Of a stretch of DNA of 64,000 nt, positions 10,078 through 19,181 are shown in pieces. The position numbers and the translations under genes are program-made. Position 1 is the first letter of the stretch. Every line of letters starts with the position of its first letter. The notes beneath the pieces are model-generated. The model was not told where the DNA came from and did no database searches. It worked only from the letters and a program-made list of their open reading frames with translations. This DNA is from Corynebacterium sphenisci DSM 44792 (GTDB lineage: Bacteria > Actinomycetota > Actinomycetes > Mycobacteriales > Mycobacteriaceae), in assembly GCF_001941505.1 (NCBI RefSeq), contig NZ_CP009248.1, positions 620,001 to 684,000 on the forward strand, written 5' to 3'.

Positions 10078-10887
10078 ATGATCTCCCACGACTTCACCGG
10101 GCGCGTCGCGCTCATCACCGGCGGCACCCGCGGCATCGGCCGCGCCACCGCCGAACTGCTCGCCGCCGCCGGCGCCCGGGTGGCGCTGACCTCCCGCTCC
10201 GCCGGGGCCGCGGCGGCCGCCGCGGAGGAGATCGCCGCCGCCGCCGGGGTGGACCCGGCGATGGTCACCGGGCATGGCGCGCACGCCGCGGACCCGGACG
10301 CCGCCGATGCCGCCGCCGCCGCGGCGGCCGCGGCGCACGGCCGGCTGGACATCCTGGTGAACAACGCCGGCACCAACCCCGCCTACGGGCCGCTCACCCG
10401 CCAGCCGCAGGCCGCCCTGGACAAGACCATGGCGGTCAACGCCCTGGCCCCGGTGTCCTGGGCCCGCGCCGCGGTGGATCACGGCCTGGGCGCGCACCCG
10501 GGGGCGGCGATCGTCAACGTCTCCTCCATCGGGGCGCTGACGGTGGAGGACGGGCTCGGCGCCTATGACGCGGCGAAGGCGGCGCTGCTGCACATCACCC
10601 GGCAGCTGGCCCGGGAGCTGGCGCCGGCGGTGCGGGTCAACGCGGTCTCCCCGGGCATCGTGCGCACCCGGCTGTCCGAGGCTCTGTGGTCCGGCCGGGA
10701 GGCCGCGGTGGCGGCGACCACCCCGCTGGGCCGGCTCGGTGAACCCGCCGACGTCGCCGCCGCCATCGCCTTCCTCGCCGGCGAGGCCGCCGCCTGGATC
10801 ACCGGGGCGAACCTGGTCATCGACGGCGGGCAGCTGATCGGGGTCGGCGCCCCCGAGGTCGCCGGGGCCCCCGGGGCCGGGGCGTAA
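10078..10887 (+). CDS. Short-chain dehydrogenase/reductase of the acyl-CoA cluster
   Basis: Classical SDR of 269 residues, expected to interconvert a hydroxyl and a keto group with NAD(P)(H). Visible motifs are the dinucleotide loop TGGTRGIG (14-21), NNAG, the catalytic serine in NVSS, and Tyr163-x3-Lys167 in YDAAK, with the C-terminal WITGANLVIDGGQ typical of FabG-like enzymes. ATG 10078 follows CCGAGGACC. It is the first gene of a tight operon with an acyl-CoA dehydrogenase and a phosphotransferase; in the levulinate pathway of Pseudomonas (lvaABCDE) an SDR acts in the same setting to make the 4-hydroxyacyl-CoA. That role is an inference from context. Confidence 0.85.
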   Translation: MISHDFTGRVALITGGTRGIGRATAELLAAAGARVALTSRSAGAAAAAAEEIAAAAGVDPAMVTGHGAHAADPDAADAAAAAAAAAHGRLDILVNNAGTNPAYGPLTRQPQAALDKTMAVNALAPVSWARAAVDHGLGAHPGAAIVNVSSIGALTVEDGLGAYDAAKAALLHITRQLARELAPAVRVNAVSPGIVRTRLSEALWSGREAAVAATTPLGRLGEPADVAAAIAFLAGEAAAWITGANLVIDGGQLIGVGAPEVAGAPGAGA

Positions 10888-10897
10888 GGGGGCCGCC

Positions 10898-12124
10898 GTG
10901 GATTTCGCGCACAGCGCGCGGGCCCGGGCCCTGCACACCGAGCTCGCCGAGTTCATCGACACCCGGGTGCTGCCCGCGGAGGCGATCGCCGCCGCCCAGA
11001 TCGCCGGCTCCGGGAACCCGCACCACCATCCGCCGGTGCTGGAGGAGCTCAAGGCCGAGGCCCGCGAGCGCGGGCTGTGGAACCTCTTCCACCCGCACCC
11101 GGGCGCCGGCCCCGGCCGGCCGGGGCTCAGCAACGTGGAGTACGCGCCCCTGGCGGAGCTGATGGGGCGCAGCCCGCACCTGGCGCCGGAGGCGTGCAAC
11201 TGCAACGCCCCGGACACCGGGAACATGGAGATCCTGGAGCTCTTCGGCACCGGGGAGCACCGGCGGCGCTGGCTGGAGCCGCTGCTGGCCGGGGAGATCC
11301 GCTCCGCGTTCTGCATGACCGAACCCGGGGTGGCCTCCTCCGACGCCACCAACATCGCCATGGCCTTCCGCAGGGTCGACGGCGGCTGGCGGCTCACCGG
11401 GCGCAAATGGTTCGCCTCCAATGCGATGCACCCGCATCTCGCGGTGCTCATCGTCATGGGCGTCACCGACCCGGACGCCGACCCGCACCGCCGGCAGTCC
11501 ATGCTGGTGGTGCCCGCCGACGCCCCCGGGGTGCGGGTGCTGCGCAATCTCCCGGTGTTCGGCTACCACGACCGGGAGGGTCATGCGGTGGTGGAGTTCG
11601 ACGGGGTCTTCGTCCCCGACGCCGATGTGCTCGCCGGGGCGGGGGAGGGCTTCGCCATCGCCCAGGCCCGGCTCGGCCCGGGCCGGATCCACCATGCGAT
11701 GCGCTGCATCGGGATGGCCGAGCGGGCCCTGGCGCTGCTCTGCCGGCGGGCCGGCGAACGGGAGACCTTCGGCCGGCGCCTGGCGGACCGGGACAATATC
11801 CGGGACTGGATCGCCGAATCCCGGGTGGACATCGAGATGGCCCGGCTGCTCACCCTCAAGGCGGCCTGGCTGATGGACACCGCCGGCAACCGGGCCGCGG
11901 CCCAGGAGATCGCCGCGATCAAGGTCGCCGCGCCCCGGGCGGCGCTGCGGGTGGTGGACCGGGCGATCCAGGTGCACGGCGGCGCCGGGGTCACCGACGA
12001 GACCCCGCTGGCGTCCTTCTGGGCCGGGTTGCGCGCGCTGCGCTTGGCCGACGGCCCCGATGAGGTGCACCTGCGCACCATCGCCCGGGCCGAACTGCGC
12101 GCCGGGCGGGGGGAGGTCCGGTGA
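10898..12124 (+). CDS. Acyl-CoA dehydrogenase, ACAD10/ACAD11-like
   Basis: FAD-dependent acyl-CoA dehydrogenase family member of 408 residues. It has the substrate/FAD segment CMTEPGVASSDATN (about 139-152) and the C-terminal VHGGAGVTDETPL...LRLADGPDEVH signature, which is closest to the dehydrogenase part of animal ACAD10/ACAD11 and of bacterial LvaC. Those enzymes eliminate phosphate from 4-phosphoacyl-CoA instead of doing ordinary beta-oxidation (established for the named proteins). The GTG start at 10898 is 10 bp after the SDR stop, with only a weak GGGGG site. The stop overlaps the GTG of the next gene by 4 bp, which pairs it with the kinase-like protein. Confidence 0.87.
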   Translation: MDFAHSARARALHTELAEFIDTRVLPAEAIAAAQIAGSGNPHHHPPVLEELKAEARERGLWNLFHPHPGAGPGRPGLSNVEYAPLAELMGRSPHLAPEACNCNAPDTGNMEILELFGTGEHRRRWLEPLLAGEIRSAFCMTEPGVASSDATNIAMAFRRVDGGWRLTGRKWFASNAMHPHLAVLIVMGVTDPDADPHRRQSMLVVPADAPGVRVLRNLPVFGYHDREGHAVVEFDGVFVPDADVLAGAGEGFAIAQARLGPGRIHHAMRCIGMAERALALLCRRAGERETFGRRLADRDNIRDWIAESRVDIEMARLLTLKAAWLMDTAGNRAAAQEIAAIKVAAPRAALRVVDRAIQVHGGAGVTDETPLASFWAGLRALRLADGPDEVHLRTIARAELRAGRGEVR

Positions 12125-13158
12125 GCGGGGCGACGGGGGCCGCCGCCTTCGATGGGGCGCGGCTGGCCGACTGGCTCTCCGGCCTGGCCGGGGCCACCCG
12201 CGGGCCGGTCGAGCTCACCCGGCTCGGCGCCGGCCAGTCCAACCTCACCTACCGGGCCGTCGACGCCGCCGGGGCCTCGGTGGTGGTGCGCCGGCCCCCG
12301 CTGGGCCGGCTCGCCGCCTCCGCGCACGACGTCACCCGGGAGGGCCGGGTGATGGCCGCCCTGGCGGGTACCGCGGTGCCGGTGCCGGCCATCCTCGGCA
12401 TCGCCGAGGCCGGCGCCGTCGCGGACGCCCCCGTGGTGGCGATGGCGGAGGTGCACGGGGTGGCGCTGACCTCGCCCTGGCAGGCCCAGGCGATGACCCC
12501 GGCGGCCCGCGCCGCCGCCGCGGACGGCCTGGTCGACGCGATGGTCGCGATCCACCGGGTGGATCTGGGGGCCACCGGCCTGGCCGGCCTGGCCTCCCAT
12601 GAGCCCTACGCGCCGCGGCAGCTGCGCCGCTGGTCGGCGCAGTGGGAGCGCACCCGCACCCGGGAGCAGCCGGTGGTCGAGGAGCTCACCGCCCGGCTCG
12701 CCGCGGCGGCGCCGACCCGGCGGCGCACCGTGCTCGTGCACGGGGACCTGCACCTGGGCAACCTGGTCGTCGGCGGCGCCGACGGGCGGGTGCTGGCGGT
12801 GCTGGACTGGGAGCTGGCCACCCTCGGCGATCCGCTGGCCGACGTGGGCACCCTGCTGTCCTACTGGCCGGAGCGCGACGGGCTGGTGCTGCCCGGGTTC
12901 GCCGCCGCCCTGGAGGAGGGCTTCCCGGACGGGGCCCATCTTGCGGCCCGCTACCTGGAGGCCACCGGGGAGGACCCGGCGGCGCTGGCCTACTGGCACG
13001 CCCTGGGCCTGTGGAAGGTGGCGATCATCGCCGAGGGGGTGCTGCGCCGGGTGCGGGACATGCCCGCCAACGCCGCCCCCGCCGGGGCGCCCACGGTGGA
13101 GCTGGTCGACGCCCTGATCGAGCACGCCCGCGCCGCCGCGGACCGCGCCGGGCTCTAG
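12121..13158 (+). CDS. Aminoglycoside phosphotransferase-like kinase (ACAD10/11 N-domain, LvaA type)
   Basis: A 345-residue protein kinase-like fold small-molecule phosphotransferase. It has a GAGQSNLTYR nucleotide loop (about 37-46), VVRRPP with the ATP-binding lysine position replaced by arginine, the Brenner motif HGDLHLGN (His207, Asp209, Asn214) and the metal-binding DWE (Asp229). This is the family of LvaA and of the N-terminal kinase domain of ACAD10/ACAD11, which phosphorylate the 4-hydroxyl of hydroxyacyl-CoA; it is not an antibiotic-resistance APH by context. It overlaps the ACAD gene by GTGA, so the two chains that are fused in animals are made here as a coupled pair. No LvaB-like small partner is present. 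Confidence 0.85.
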   Translation: MSGATGAAAFDGARLADWLSGLAGATRGPVELTRLGAGQSNLTYRAVDAAGASVVVRRPPLGRLAASAHDVTREGRVMAALAGTAVPVPAILGIAEAGAVADAPVVAMAEVHGVALTSPWQAQAMTPAARAAAADGLVDAMVAIHRVDLGATGLAGLASHEPYAPRQLRRWSAQWERTRTREQPVVEELTARLAAAAPTRRRTVLVHGDLHLGNLVVGGADGRVLAVLDWELATLGDPLADVGTLLSYWPERDGLVLPGFAAALEEGFPDGAHLAARYLEATGEDPAALAYWHALGLWKVAIIAEGVLRRVRDMPANAAPAGAPTVELVDALIEHARAAADRAGL

Positions 13159-13180
13159 CCGGCCCCGCGGGGCGGGCGGC

Positions 13181-15175
13181 TCAGCGCCGGTGCCGGGCGG
13201 CGACCAGGCGCTCCAGGGCGGCGCGGGCCACCGCCGGATCCGTGGTGCGCCACAGCGGCGGCAGGGACGCCGCCAGCCAGGGGCCGTAGCGGGCGGTGGC
13301 CAGGCGGGGGTCGAGCACGGCCACCATGCCCCGGTCCGCGACGTCCCGGAGCAGCCGGCCGGCGCCCTGGGCCAGCAGCAGCGCGGCATGCGCGGCGGAG
13401 ACCTCCATGAACCCGCTGCGCCCGGCGGCGTCGGCGGCCTCCGCCCGGGCCGAGCTGAGCGGCTCATCGGGGCGGGGGAAGGGAATCCGGTCGATCACCA
13501 CCAGGGACAGCGCCGGCCCGGGCACGTCCACGCCCTGCCACAGCGACAGGGTGCCGAAGAGGCAGGTGTTCTCCTCCGCCGCGAACCGCGCCACCAGCGC
13601 CCCGGTGGCGTCATCGCCCTGGCAGAGGATGTCGAAGGGCAGCCGGCGGCGCATCTCCGCGGCGGCGGCCTCCGCGCCGCGCCGGGAGCTGAACAGGCCC
13701 AGGGTGCGCCCGCCCGCGGCGCGGATCAGCCCCTCCAGCTCATCGAGCACCGCCGGGGCGGTGCCGTCCCGGCCCGGTTTGGGCAGATGCCGGGCGACGT
13801 AGAGGATCCCGGCCCGGGCCGGGTCGAAGGGGCTGCCCACGTCGATGCCCCGCCAGCCCGATTTCGGCAGCCCCCAGGCGGCGGCCATCGCCCGGAAATC
13901 CCCGCCCAGGGCGAGGGTGGCGGAGGTGAGCACCACCGTGTTCTCCGCGAGGAGCCGGTCCCGGAGCAGCCCGGAGACGTCCAGCGGGGCCACGTGCAGG
14001 GTGCGCCGCTCATCGAGCCACACCACGTCCTCGCCGACCGGGGCCGCCCCGCCGAGCTCGGTGAGCGCCCGCACGCAGGTGTCGTGCAGGTTCTCGCAGG
14101 TCGCCCGGACCGTCTGCCGTTCCGCGAGATCGCCCTCCCGGCTGCCCGCCAGGGCGGTCTGGGTGGCCCACAGCGCCTGGCGCAGCGCGGTGAGCGCCTC
14201 GCCCACCCCCTCCGGCAGGGCGCGCCAGCGCCCCGCCCCGGCGGTGCCGGAGGCCCCCAGCGCCTCGGCGAGCAGATCCGCGGCGTCCACCAGATCCGCC
14301 GCCTGCTCCTCCGCCCCGGCCTTCCTCGCCCGGGTGGCGGTGAGCGCCAGGGCGGCCGGGCCCAGTTCCGCGGCCGCCGCGGAGGTGACCCGCGCGACCA
14401 GCTCATGGGCCTCGTCGACCACCACCCGATGGTGCTCCGGCAGCACCGCCGCCTCCGCGAGGGCGTCGATGGCCAGCAGGGCGTGGTTGGTGACCACCAC
14501 GTCGACGTCATCGGCGGCGCGCCGGGCGCGTTCGGCGAAGCAGTCCGCGCCCATCGGGCAGCGGGCCGCGCCCACGCATTCCCGGGCGCCGACGCTGACC
14601 TGCCGCCACGCCAGATCCCGCACTCCGCGCTCCAGGGAGTCCCGGTCCCCGTCCTCGGTCTCCTCGGCCCATTCGCGCAGCCGCAGCACCTCCCGGGCGG
14701 TGCGCGACAGCGTCGCCGGGTCGATCAGATCGCCCTGGCCGTCGACCTCCCCGGGGGCGTCGGCGACGTCGGCGAGCTTCTTCCGGCACAGGTAGTTGTT
14801 GCGGCCCTTGAGGATGGCGAAGCTCGGCCGGCGCGGCAGATGCGGGCCGAGCGCCTCGGCCAGCCGGGGCAGATCCCGCTCCACCAGCTGGCGCTGCAGG
14901 GCGATGGTGGCGGTGGACACCACGGTGGGGGAGCCCTCGTCGATTGCGGCGGCCACCGCGGGCACCAGGTAGGCCAGGGATTTGCCGGTGCCGGTGCCGG
15001 CCTGCACGGCCAGGTGCCCGCCGCGGGCGAAGGCGTCGTGCACCGCCCGGGCCATCCGCACCTGCCCCTCCCGGCGGGCCCCGCCGAGGGCGGCCACGGC
15101 ATGGCCGAGCAGCTCCTCCACCCGGTCCGCGGCGGCGTCGTCGGCGCCCGCGCCGGCGGCGCCGGGATCAGACAC
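13181..15175 (-). CDS. dinG: DinG-family ATP-dependent DNA helicase
   Basis: Superfamily 2 helicase of the XPD/DinG group, 664 residues, expected to unwind DNA 5'-3' and to resolve damaged or structured DNA. Walker A is AGTGTGKS (59-66) and the DEAH box is VVDEAHEL (about 244). Four cysteines between them (LCRKK and [13 protein letters not shown]) are spaced like the iron-sulphur cluster of DinG/XPD. The C-terminal half has the QGVD and QGAGRLLR helicase motifs. The likely start is GTG 15175, which overlaps the pncB stop by 8 bp. The dinG-pncB order is the same as M. tuberculosis Rv1329c-Rv1330c. Confidence 0.9.
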   Translation of the reverse strand: MSDPGAAGAGADDAAADRVEELLGHAVAALGGARREGQVRMARAVHDAFARGGHLAVQAGTGTGKSLAYLVPAVAAAIDEGSPTVVSTATIALQRQLVERDLPRLAEALGPHLPRRPSFAILKGRNNYLCRKKLADVADAPGEVDGQGDLIDPATLSRTAREVLRLREWAEETEDGDRDSLERGVRDLAWRQVSVGARECVGAARCPMGADCFAERARRAADDVDVVVTNHALLAIDALAEAAVLPEHHRVVVDEAHELVARVTSAAAAELGPAALALTATRARKAGAEEQAADLVDAADLLAEALGASGTAGAGRWRALPEGVGEALTALRQALWATQTALAGSREGDLAERQTVRATCENLHDTCVRALTELGGAAPVGEDVVWLDERRTLHVAPLDVSGLLRDRLLAENTVVLTSATLALGGDFRAMAAAWGLPKSGWRGIDVGSPFDPARAGILYVARHLPKPGRDGTAPAVLDELEGLIRAAGGRTLGLFSSRRGAEAAAAEMRRRLPFDILCQGDDATGALVARFAAEENTCLFGTLSLWQGVDVPGPALSLVVIDRIPFPRPDEPLSSARAEAADAAGRSGFMEVSAAHAALLLAQGAGRLLRDVADRGMVAVLDPRLATARYGPWLAASLPPLWRTTDPAVARAALERLVAARHRR

Positions 15176-16469
15176 GGTCGAAGCGCACCGAGAGCACCGG
15201 CTCATCGCGGGACAGCGCCAGGCCCTCCCAGGGCAGGGTGACCAGGGCGGCGGCCAGGTGCTCCCGGGAGGCCTCCAGGTCCGGCAGCCCGGCCACCGGC
15301 TCCCCGCCGCGGATCATCGGCACCGTCAGCGGGGTCGCCTCCAGGGTGCCCACCTCCGGGGGCTCCGCGCCCAGCGGGTAGGCGACCTCCTCCACCGCGG
15401 TGCCGGAGCGCCGGCAGGCGCGCACCGCCGCCTTCGCCCCGCCATGGGAGCGCTTGTCCCGGCTGCGCTTGGCCACCGGCACCCCGTCGACCTCCACCAG
15501 CTTGTACACCAGGCCCGCGGTCGGCGCCCCGGAGCCGGTGACCACGGTGGTGCCCACCCCGTAGGCGTCCACCGGTTCGGCGCGCAGCGCCGCGATCGCG
15601 AACTCGTCCAGATCCGAGGACACCACGATCCGGGTGTTGTGCGCGCCGAGCCCGTCGAGCTGCCGGCGCACCTGCCGGGCCAGCACGCCCAGATCCCCGC
15701 TGTCGATGCGCACCGCGCCGAGCTCCGGGCCGGCGACCTCGATCGCGGTGGCCACCCCGGCGGTGATGTCGTAGGTGTCCACCAGCAGGGTGGTGTCCAC
15801 GCCGAGCGCCTCGACCTGGGCGCGGAACGCGGCGGCCTCGTCCGGGGTGCCGTCGGCGCCGGTGTGCAGCAGCGTCCAGGAGTGCGCGGCGGTGCCCGAG
15901 GCCGGGATCCCGTAGGCCTTCGCCGCCTCCAGGTTGCTGGTGGCGTCGAAGCCGGCGAGGTAGGCGGCGCGGGCGGCGGTGACCGCGGCCTGCTCCTGGG
16001 TGCGCCGGGAGCCCATCTCGATGATCGGCCGGCCGTCGGCGGCGGTGACCATCCGGGCCGCCGCGGAGGCCACCGCGGAATCGGCGTTGAGGATGGACAG
16101 GATGAGCGTCTCCAGGATCACGCATTCGGCGAAGGTGCCGCGCACGGTGAGGATCGGCGAGGCCGGGAAGTACAGCTCGCCCTCCCGGTAGCCGTCCACG
16201 TCCCCGCCGAAGCGGTAGTCGCGCAGGTAGTCCAGGGTGGCCCCGTCGAGGAAGTCCAGGGTGGACAGCTGCTCCTCGGTGAACCGGAACCGGGCCAGGG
16301 CGTCGATCACCCGGGCGGTGCCGGCGACCACCCCGTAGCGGCGCTCATTGGGCAGCCGGCGGCCGAAGACCTCGAAGGCGCAGCGCCGGTGCGCGGTGCC
16401 GTCGCGCAGGGAGGCCTGCAGCATGGTGAGCTCGTACTTGTCGGTGAGCAGGGCGGTGGATTCTCGCAC
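15168..16469 (-). CDS. pncB: Nicotinate phosphoribosyltransferase PncB
   Basis: Converts nicotinate and PRPP to nicotinate mononucleotide for NAD salvage. The 433-residue protein shows the family landmarks: TDKYELTML near the N-terminus, the [12 protein letters not shown] motif (about 150), DTYDIT (about 230) and RIDSGDL followed by SSDLDEF for phosphate binding. The start is GTG 16469: TAGAGT stands exactly 7 nt upstream on this strand and there is no ribosome binding site, so the message looks leaderless. It shares a 54-bp divergent region with clpS and is coupled to dinG downstream. Synteny with Rv1330c supports the call. Confidence 0.94.
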   Translation of the reverse strand: MRESTALLTDKYELTMLQASLRDGTAHRRCAFEVFGRRLPNERRYGVVAGTARVIDALARFRFTEEQLSTLDFLDGATLDYLRDYRFGGDVDGYREGELYFPASPILTVRGTFAECVILETLILSILNADSAVASAAARMVTAADGRPIIEMGSRRTQEQAAVTAARAAYLAGFDATSNLEAAKAYGIPASGTAAHSWTLLHTGADGTPDEAAAFRAQVEALGVDTTLLVDTYDITAGVATAIEVAGPELGAVRIDSGDLGVLARQVRRQLDGLGAHNTRIVVSSDLDEFAIAALRAEPVDAYGVGTTVVTGSGAPTAGLVYKLVEVDGVPVAKRSRDKRSHGGAKAAVRACRRSGTAVEEVAYPLGAEPPEVGTLEATPLTVPMIRGGEPVAGLPDLEASREHLAAALVTLPWEGLALSRDEPVLSVRFDRV

Positions 16470-16476
16470 CCCACCG

Positions 16477-16482
16477 ACTCTA
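16477..16482 (-). promoter_or_regulatory. -10 element for leaderless pncB
   Basis: TAGAGT on the minus strand ends 7 nt before the pncB GTG (16469). It faces the clpS -10 on the other strand, so both genes are served from one 54-bp gap. Confidence 0.55.
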
Positions 16483-16510
16483 GCCCGGTGCACCGGCGTG
16501 CGGGCCCCGT

Positions 16511-16516
16511 TATCCT
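16511..16516 (+). promoter_or_regulatory. -10 element for leaderless clpS
   Basis: TATCCT followed by a 7-nt spacer and the clpS ATG at 16524. No ribosome binding site lies between, so initiation on a leaderless mRNA is likely. Confidence 0.6.
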
Positions 16517-16523
16517 GGGGCCC

Positions 16524-16817
16524 ATGACCACTCCCGCCGCCACCCCCGTCGAGGACGTCGCCGTCGCCGCGGACCCGAAGGCCGACAAGCCGTGGCTGTG
16601 CATCGTGTGGGATGACCCGGTGAACCTGATGAGCTACGTCACCTACGTCTTCCAGACGCTGCTCGGCCTGGGCCGGGCGGAGGCCCATGAGCTGATGCTC
16701 AAGGTGCACAACGAGGGCCGCGCGGTGGTCAGCTCCGGTGAGCGGGACAAGGTGGAGGCGGACGTGAAGAAGCTGCACAAGGCCGGCCTGTGGGCGACGA
16801 TGCAGCAGGCCGACTAG
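16524..16817 (+). CDS. clpS: ATP-dependent Clp protease adaptor ClpS
   Basis: N-recognin adaptor that hands N-degron substrates to the ClpC1-ClpP protease. The 97-residue protein has the ClpS core: [16 protein letters not shown] (24-39), where the Asp-Asp/Asn-Leu-Met pocket binds the N-terminal residue, and [12 protein letters not shown], with the His that contacts the substrate amino group. The N-terminal 20 residues form a flexible tail as usual. The ATG is only 7 nt from TATCCT (leaderless). Its neighbours pncB (divergent) and the DUF2017 gene (42 bp downstream) match Rv1330c-Rv1332. Confidence 0.95.
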   Translation: MTTPAATPVEDVAVAADPKADKPWLCIVWDDPVNLMSYVTYVFQTLLGLGRAEAHELMLKVHNEGRAVVSSGERDKVEADVKKLHKAGLWATMQQAD

Positions 16818-16859
16818 TGCCGGGCCGGCGGAGGCCGGCGGCGGAAGGGAGCGGGCCGG

Positions 16860-17414
16860 ATGCGGCCATGGAGGCGTAGGCGGGGGCTGCTCGGCGGGGC
16901 GCCCAGGTACCAGACGGTGCTGGAGCCCCAGGAGCACCAGCTGCTCGGGGAGCTGGCGGCGACGGTGTCGGATGCGCTGATGGCGCGCGCCCGCTCCGCC
17001 CCGCGCGATGAGCTCAGCGAACTCACCGGGATGCCCTCGGGGCATTCCCGGGCCCCGGAGGATCCGCGGCTGGCCCGGCTGCTGCCGGATTTCGAGCGCG
17101 CCGACGATGAGCAGCTGGAGGGGGAGAACGCGATGCTGCGCACCATCCACGAGTCGGACATCACCCGGGCGAAGCTGGAGCAGCTGCGCGCCATCATCGA
17201 CGCCCTCGCCGAGGCCGGCGGCTCCGGGACGGTGAGCCTCACCGAGGAGCAGGCCGCCGCCTGGGTCGCCGGGATCAACGATCTGCGGCTGTTCCTGCAC
17301 GTCACCCTGGAGAACATGGCCGGGCCCCTGGAGCGCTCCGAGCAGACCGACGCGCTCTACCAGTGGCTGGGCTACAACCAGGAGTCCCTGCTGGAGGAGA
17401 TGATGCGCCGGTGA
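16860..17414 (+). CDS. DUF2017 family protein
   Basis: A 184-residue cytoplasmic protein of the actinobacterial DUF2017 family, which consistently follows clpS (Rv1332 in M. tuberculosis). It is largely helical and acidic, begins with a short Arg-rich stretch, and ends LYQWLGYNQESLLEEMMRR. The function is unknown; the fixed neighbourhood suggests a link to ClpS-dependent proteolysis, but nothing in the sequence proves it. The ATG is preceded by GAAGGGAG. Its TGA overlaps the GTG of the peptidase gene (GTGA). Confidence 0.85.
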   Translation: MRPWRRRRGLLGGAPRYQTVLEPQEHQLLGELAATVSDALMARARSAPRDELSELTGMPSGHSRAPEDPRLARLLPDFERADDEQLEGENAMLRTIHESDITRAKLEQLRAIIDALAEAGGSGTVSLTEEQAAAWVAGINDLRLFLHVTLENMAGPLERSEQTDALYQWLGYNQESLLEEMMRR

Positions 17415-18472
17415 GGGACCTGGCCGCCGCCGCCTTCGGGGCGGAATGCGCCCGCGGCGCCGCCGCGGGCGTGGAGGCGCTGCCGGGGCTGCGCCTGGGC
17501 CACGCCGCCGCCGGGGACAGCGGGGTCACCGTGCTGCTCGCCGAGGGCGGGGCGGTGGGCGCGGTGGACGTCCGCGGCGGCGGGCCCGGCACCCGGGAGA
17601 CCGATGCGCTGGATCCGGCGGCCACCGTGGAGCGGGTGCACGCGGTGGTGCTCGCCGGGGGCTCCGCCCCGGGCCTGGCCGCCGCCGACGGGGTGCTCGC
17701 CGGCCTGCGCGAGCGCGGGGTGGGGGTGCTCGTCGACGAGGACCACCCCGGGATCCGGATCCCGGTGGTGCCCGCGGCGGTGATCTTCGATCTGCTGCTC
17801 GGCGCCCCGGACGTCCCGGACGCGGCCACCGGCCGGGCCGCCCTGGCCGCGGCGCTGGCCGCGGACGGCGCCGACGCCGGCTCCGGCTGCGTGGGCGCCG
17901 GGATCGGCGCCCGCGCCGGGGCGCTCAAGGGCGGGCTGGGCCGGGCCGCGGTGCGGCTGCCGGCCTCCCTCGGCGGGGCGACGGTGGCCGCGGTGGTGGT
18001 CGCCAACCCGCTCGGCGCCGTCGCCGGCGCCGATGGCCGGCTCTTCGCCGACCCGGACGCCGGGGCGCTGGATCCGGCGACGATGGCCGCGCTGGGGGAG
18101 CGCTTCCTGGGGCTCACCAAGATCCCGCGCGGGGCGGTTGGGGCGGCGCCGCGGTCCAACACCACCATCGGGGCGATCCTCACCGATGCCCCGCTCACCC
18201 CGGCGCAGGCCCGGCGGCTGGCGATCTGCGGCCAGGACGGGCTGGCCCGGGCGGTGCGCCCGGCGCATCTGCCGATGGACGGCGACACCCTGTTCTGCCT
18301 CGGCGACCTCGGCTCCGGGCGCGCCGGGCCGGCGCCGGGGGTGGCCGTGGACCTGCTGGCGGCGCTGGCCGCCGCCGCGGCCGATGCGGTGCAGGCGGCC
18401 ATCGCCGACGCGGTGCTCGCCGCCGACCCCCTGGCCGATGCCCCGGCGTTCCGCGGCGCCGGGGCCACGTAG
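17411..18472 (+). CDS. P1/S58-family self-processing peptidase (DmpA/NylC-like)
   Basis: Member of the N-terminal-nucleophile P1 (DmpA) family, 353 residues, homologous by context to Rv1333. These proteins cut themselves to expose the nucleophile. Here the candidate processing site is Asn250-Thr251 in RSNTTIGAI, the Asn-Thr type seen in NylC rather than the Gly-Ser type of DmpA. Glycine-rich segments such as DVRGGGPGTRETD (about 59-71) and GSGCVGAG (about 159-166) fit the family. The natural substrate is unknown; the family includes D-aminopeptidases, beta-aminopeptidases and nylon-oligomer hydrolases. GTG 17411 overlaps the preceding stop. Confidence 0.85.
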   Translation: MRDLAAAAFGAECARGAAAGVEALPGLRLGHAAAGDSGVTVLLAEGGAVGAVDVRGGGPGTRETDALDPAATVERVHAVVLAGGSAPGLAAADGVLAGLRERGVGVLVDEDHPGIRIPVVPAAVIFDLLLGAPDVPDAATGRAALAAALAADGADAGSGCVGAGIGARAGALKGGLGRAAVRLPASLGGATVAAVVVANPLGAVAGADGRLFADPDAGALDPATMAALGERFLGLTKIPRGAVGAAPRSNTTIGAILTDAPLTPAQARRLAICGQDGLARAVRPAHLPMDGDTLFCLGDLGSGRAGPAPGVAVDLLAALAAAAADAVQAAIADAVLAADPLADAPAFRGAGAT

Positions 18473-18524
18473 CATGGCCGGCGGCGCGCCCGGGTGGCCC
18501 GGGGCGCCGGGAGGAGGACCCCCG

Positions 18525-19181
18525 ATGACCCGCCCGCCGGCCCCGCCGGCCGCCCGCCGCACCCCGGCCCGGCGGCCCGCGCCGGTGCGCGCCGCCGACG
18601 GCGGCCTCCGTTCCGCGGTGCGGGTGGCGGTGGGCTTCACCATCGCCATCTGGGCGGTGTTCCTGATCAACGCGGTGGTCTTCGGCGGCGCCCTGGACTG
18701 GTTCGGGGTGCGCCCCCGCGACCCGGAGGGCCTGTGGGGGATCCTCGCCGCGCCCCTGCTGCACGCCGACTACGGGCACTTGAGCGCCAACACCGGCCCG
18801 GCGGCGGTGTTCGCCGGGCTCATCGCCTTCTCCTCGCGGCGGCTGTGGCGCCGGGTCACCCTCATCGTGGCGCTCACCTCCGGCCTGGGCGCCTGGCTCT
18901 TCGGCGCCGCCGGGGACGTGCACATCGGCGCCTCCGGGCTCATCTACGGGTGGCTGGCCTTCCTGCTGGTCCGGGGCCTCTACAATCGGGCGCCGGGGCA
19001 GATCCTGCTCGGCGCGGCGCTGGCCGCCGGCTACTCCGGGATGGTCTGGGGCGTGTTCCCCACCACCATGGGGGTGAGCTGGCAGATGCACCTCTTCGGC
19101 GCCCTCGGCGGGATCCTCGCCGCCGCGCTGCTGCGGCCCCGGCGCCGCCCCGGCCCCCGACGCACCCTGGAGATCCGATGA
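18525..19181 (+). CDS. Rhomboid family intramembrane serine protease
   Basis: A 218-residue polytopic membrane protein with about six predicted helices after a 30-residue Pro/Ala/Arg-rich cytoplasmic tail. The rhomboid dyad is visible: Ser137 in GASGLIYG and His189 in [10 protein letters not shown], plus [10 protein letters not shown] in the second helix region. Such enzymes cleave substrates within the membrane. ATG 18525 follows GAGGAGG. The stop overlaps the murI start. In M. tuberculosis (Rv1337) the mec-cysO-cysM genes lie between this gene and the P1 peptidase; here the spacing is only 52 bp. Confidence 0.9.
   Translation: MTRPPAPPAARRTPARRPAPVRAADGGLRSAVRVAVGFTIAIWAVFLINAVVFGGALDWFGVRPRDPEGLWGILAAPLLHADYGHLSANTGPAAVFAGLIAFSSRRLWRRVTLIVALTSGLGAWLFGAAGDVHIGASGLIYGWLAFLLVRGLYNRAPGQILLGAALAAGYSGMVWGVFPTTMGVSWQMHLFGALGGILAAALLRPRRRPGPRRTLEIR

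Noticed and set aside
12121-13158. Aminoglycoside resistance kinase
   Set aside because: The fold is APH-like, but overlap with an ACAD10/11-like dehydrogenase and the nearby CoA ligase point to acyl-CoA metabolism.
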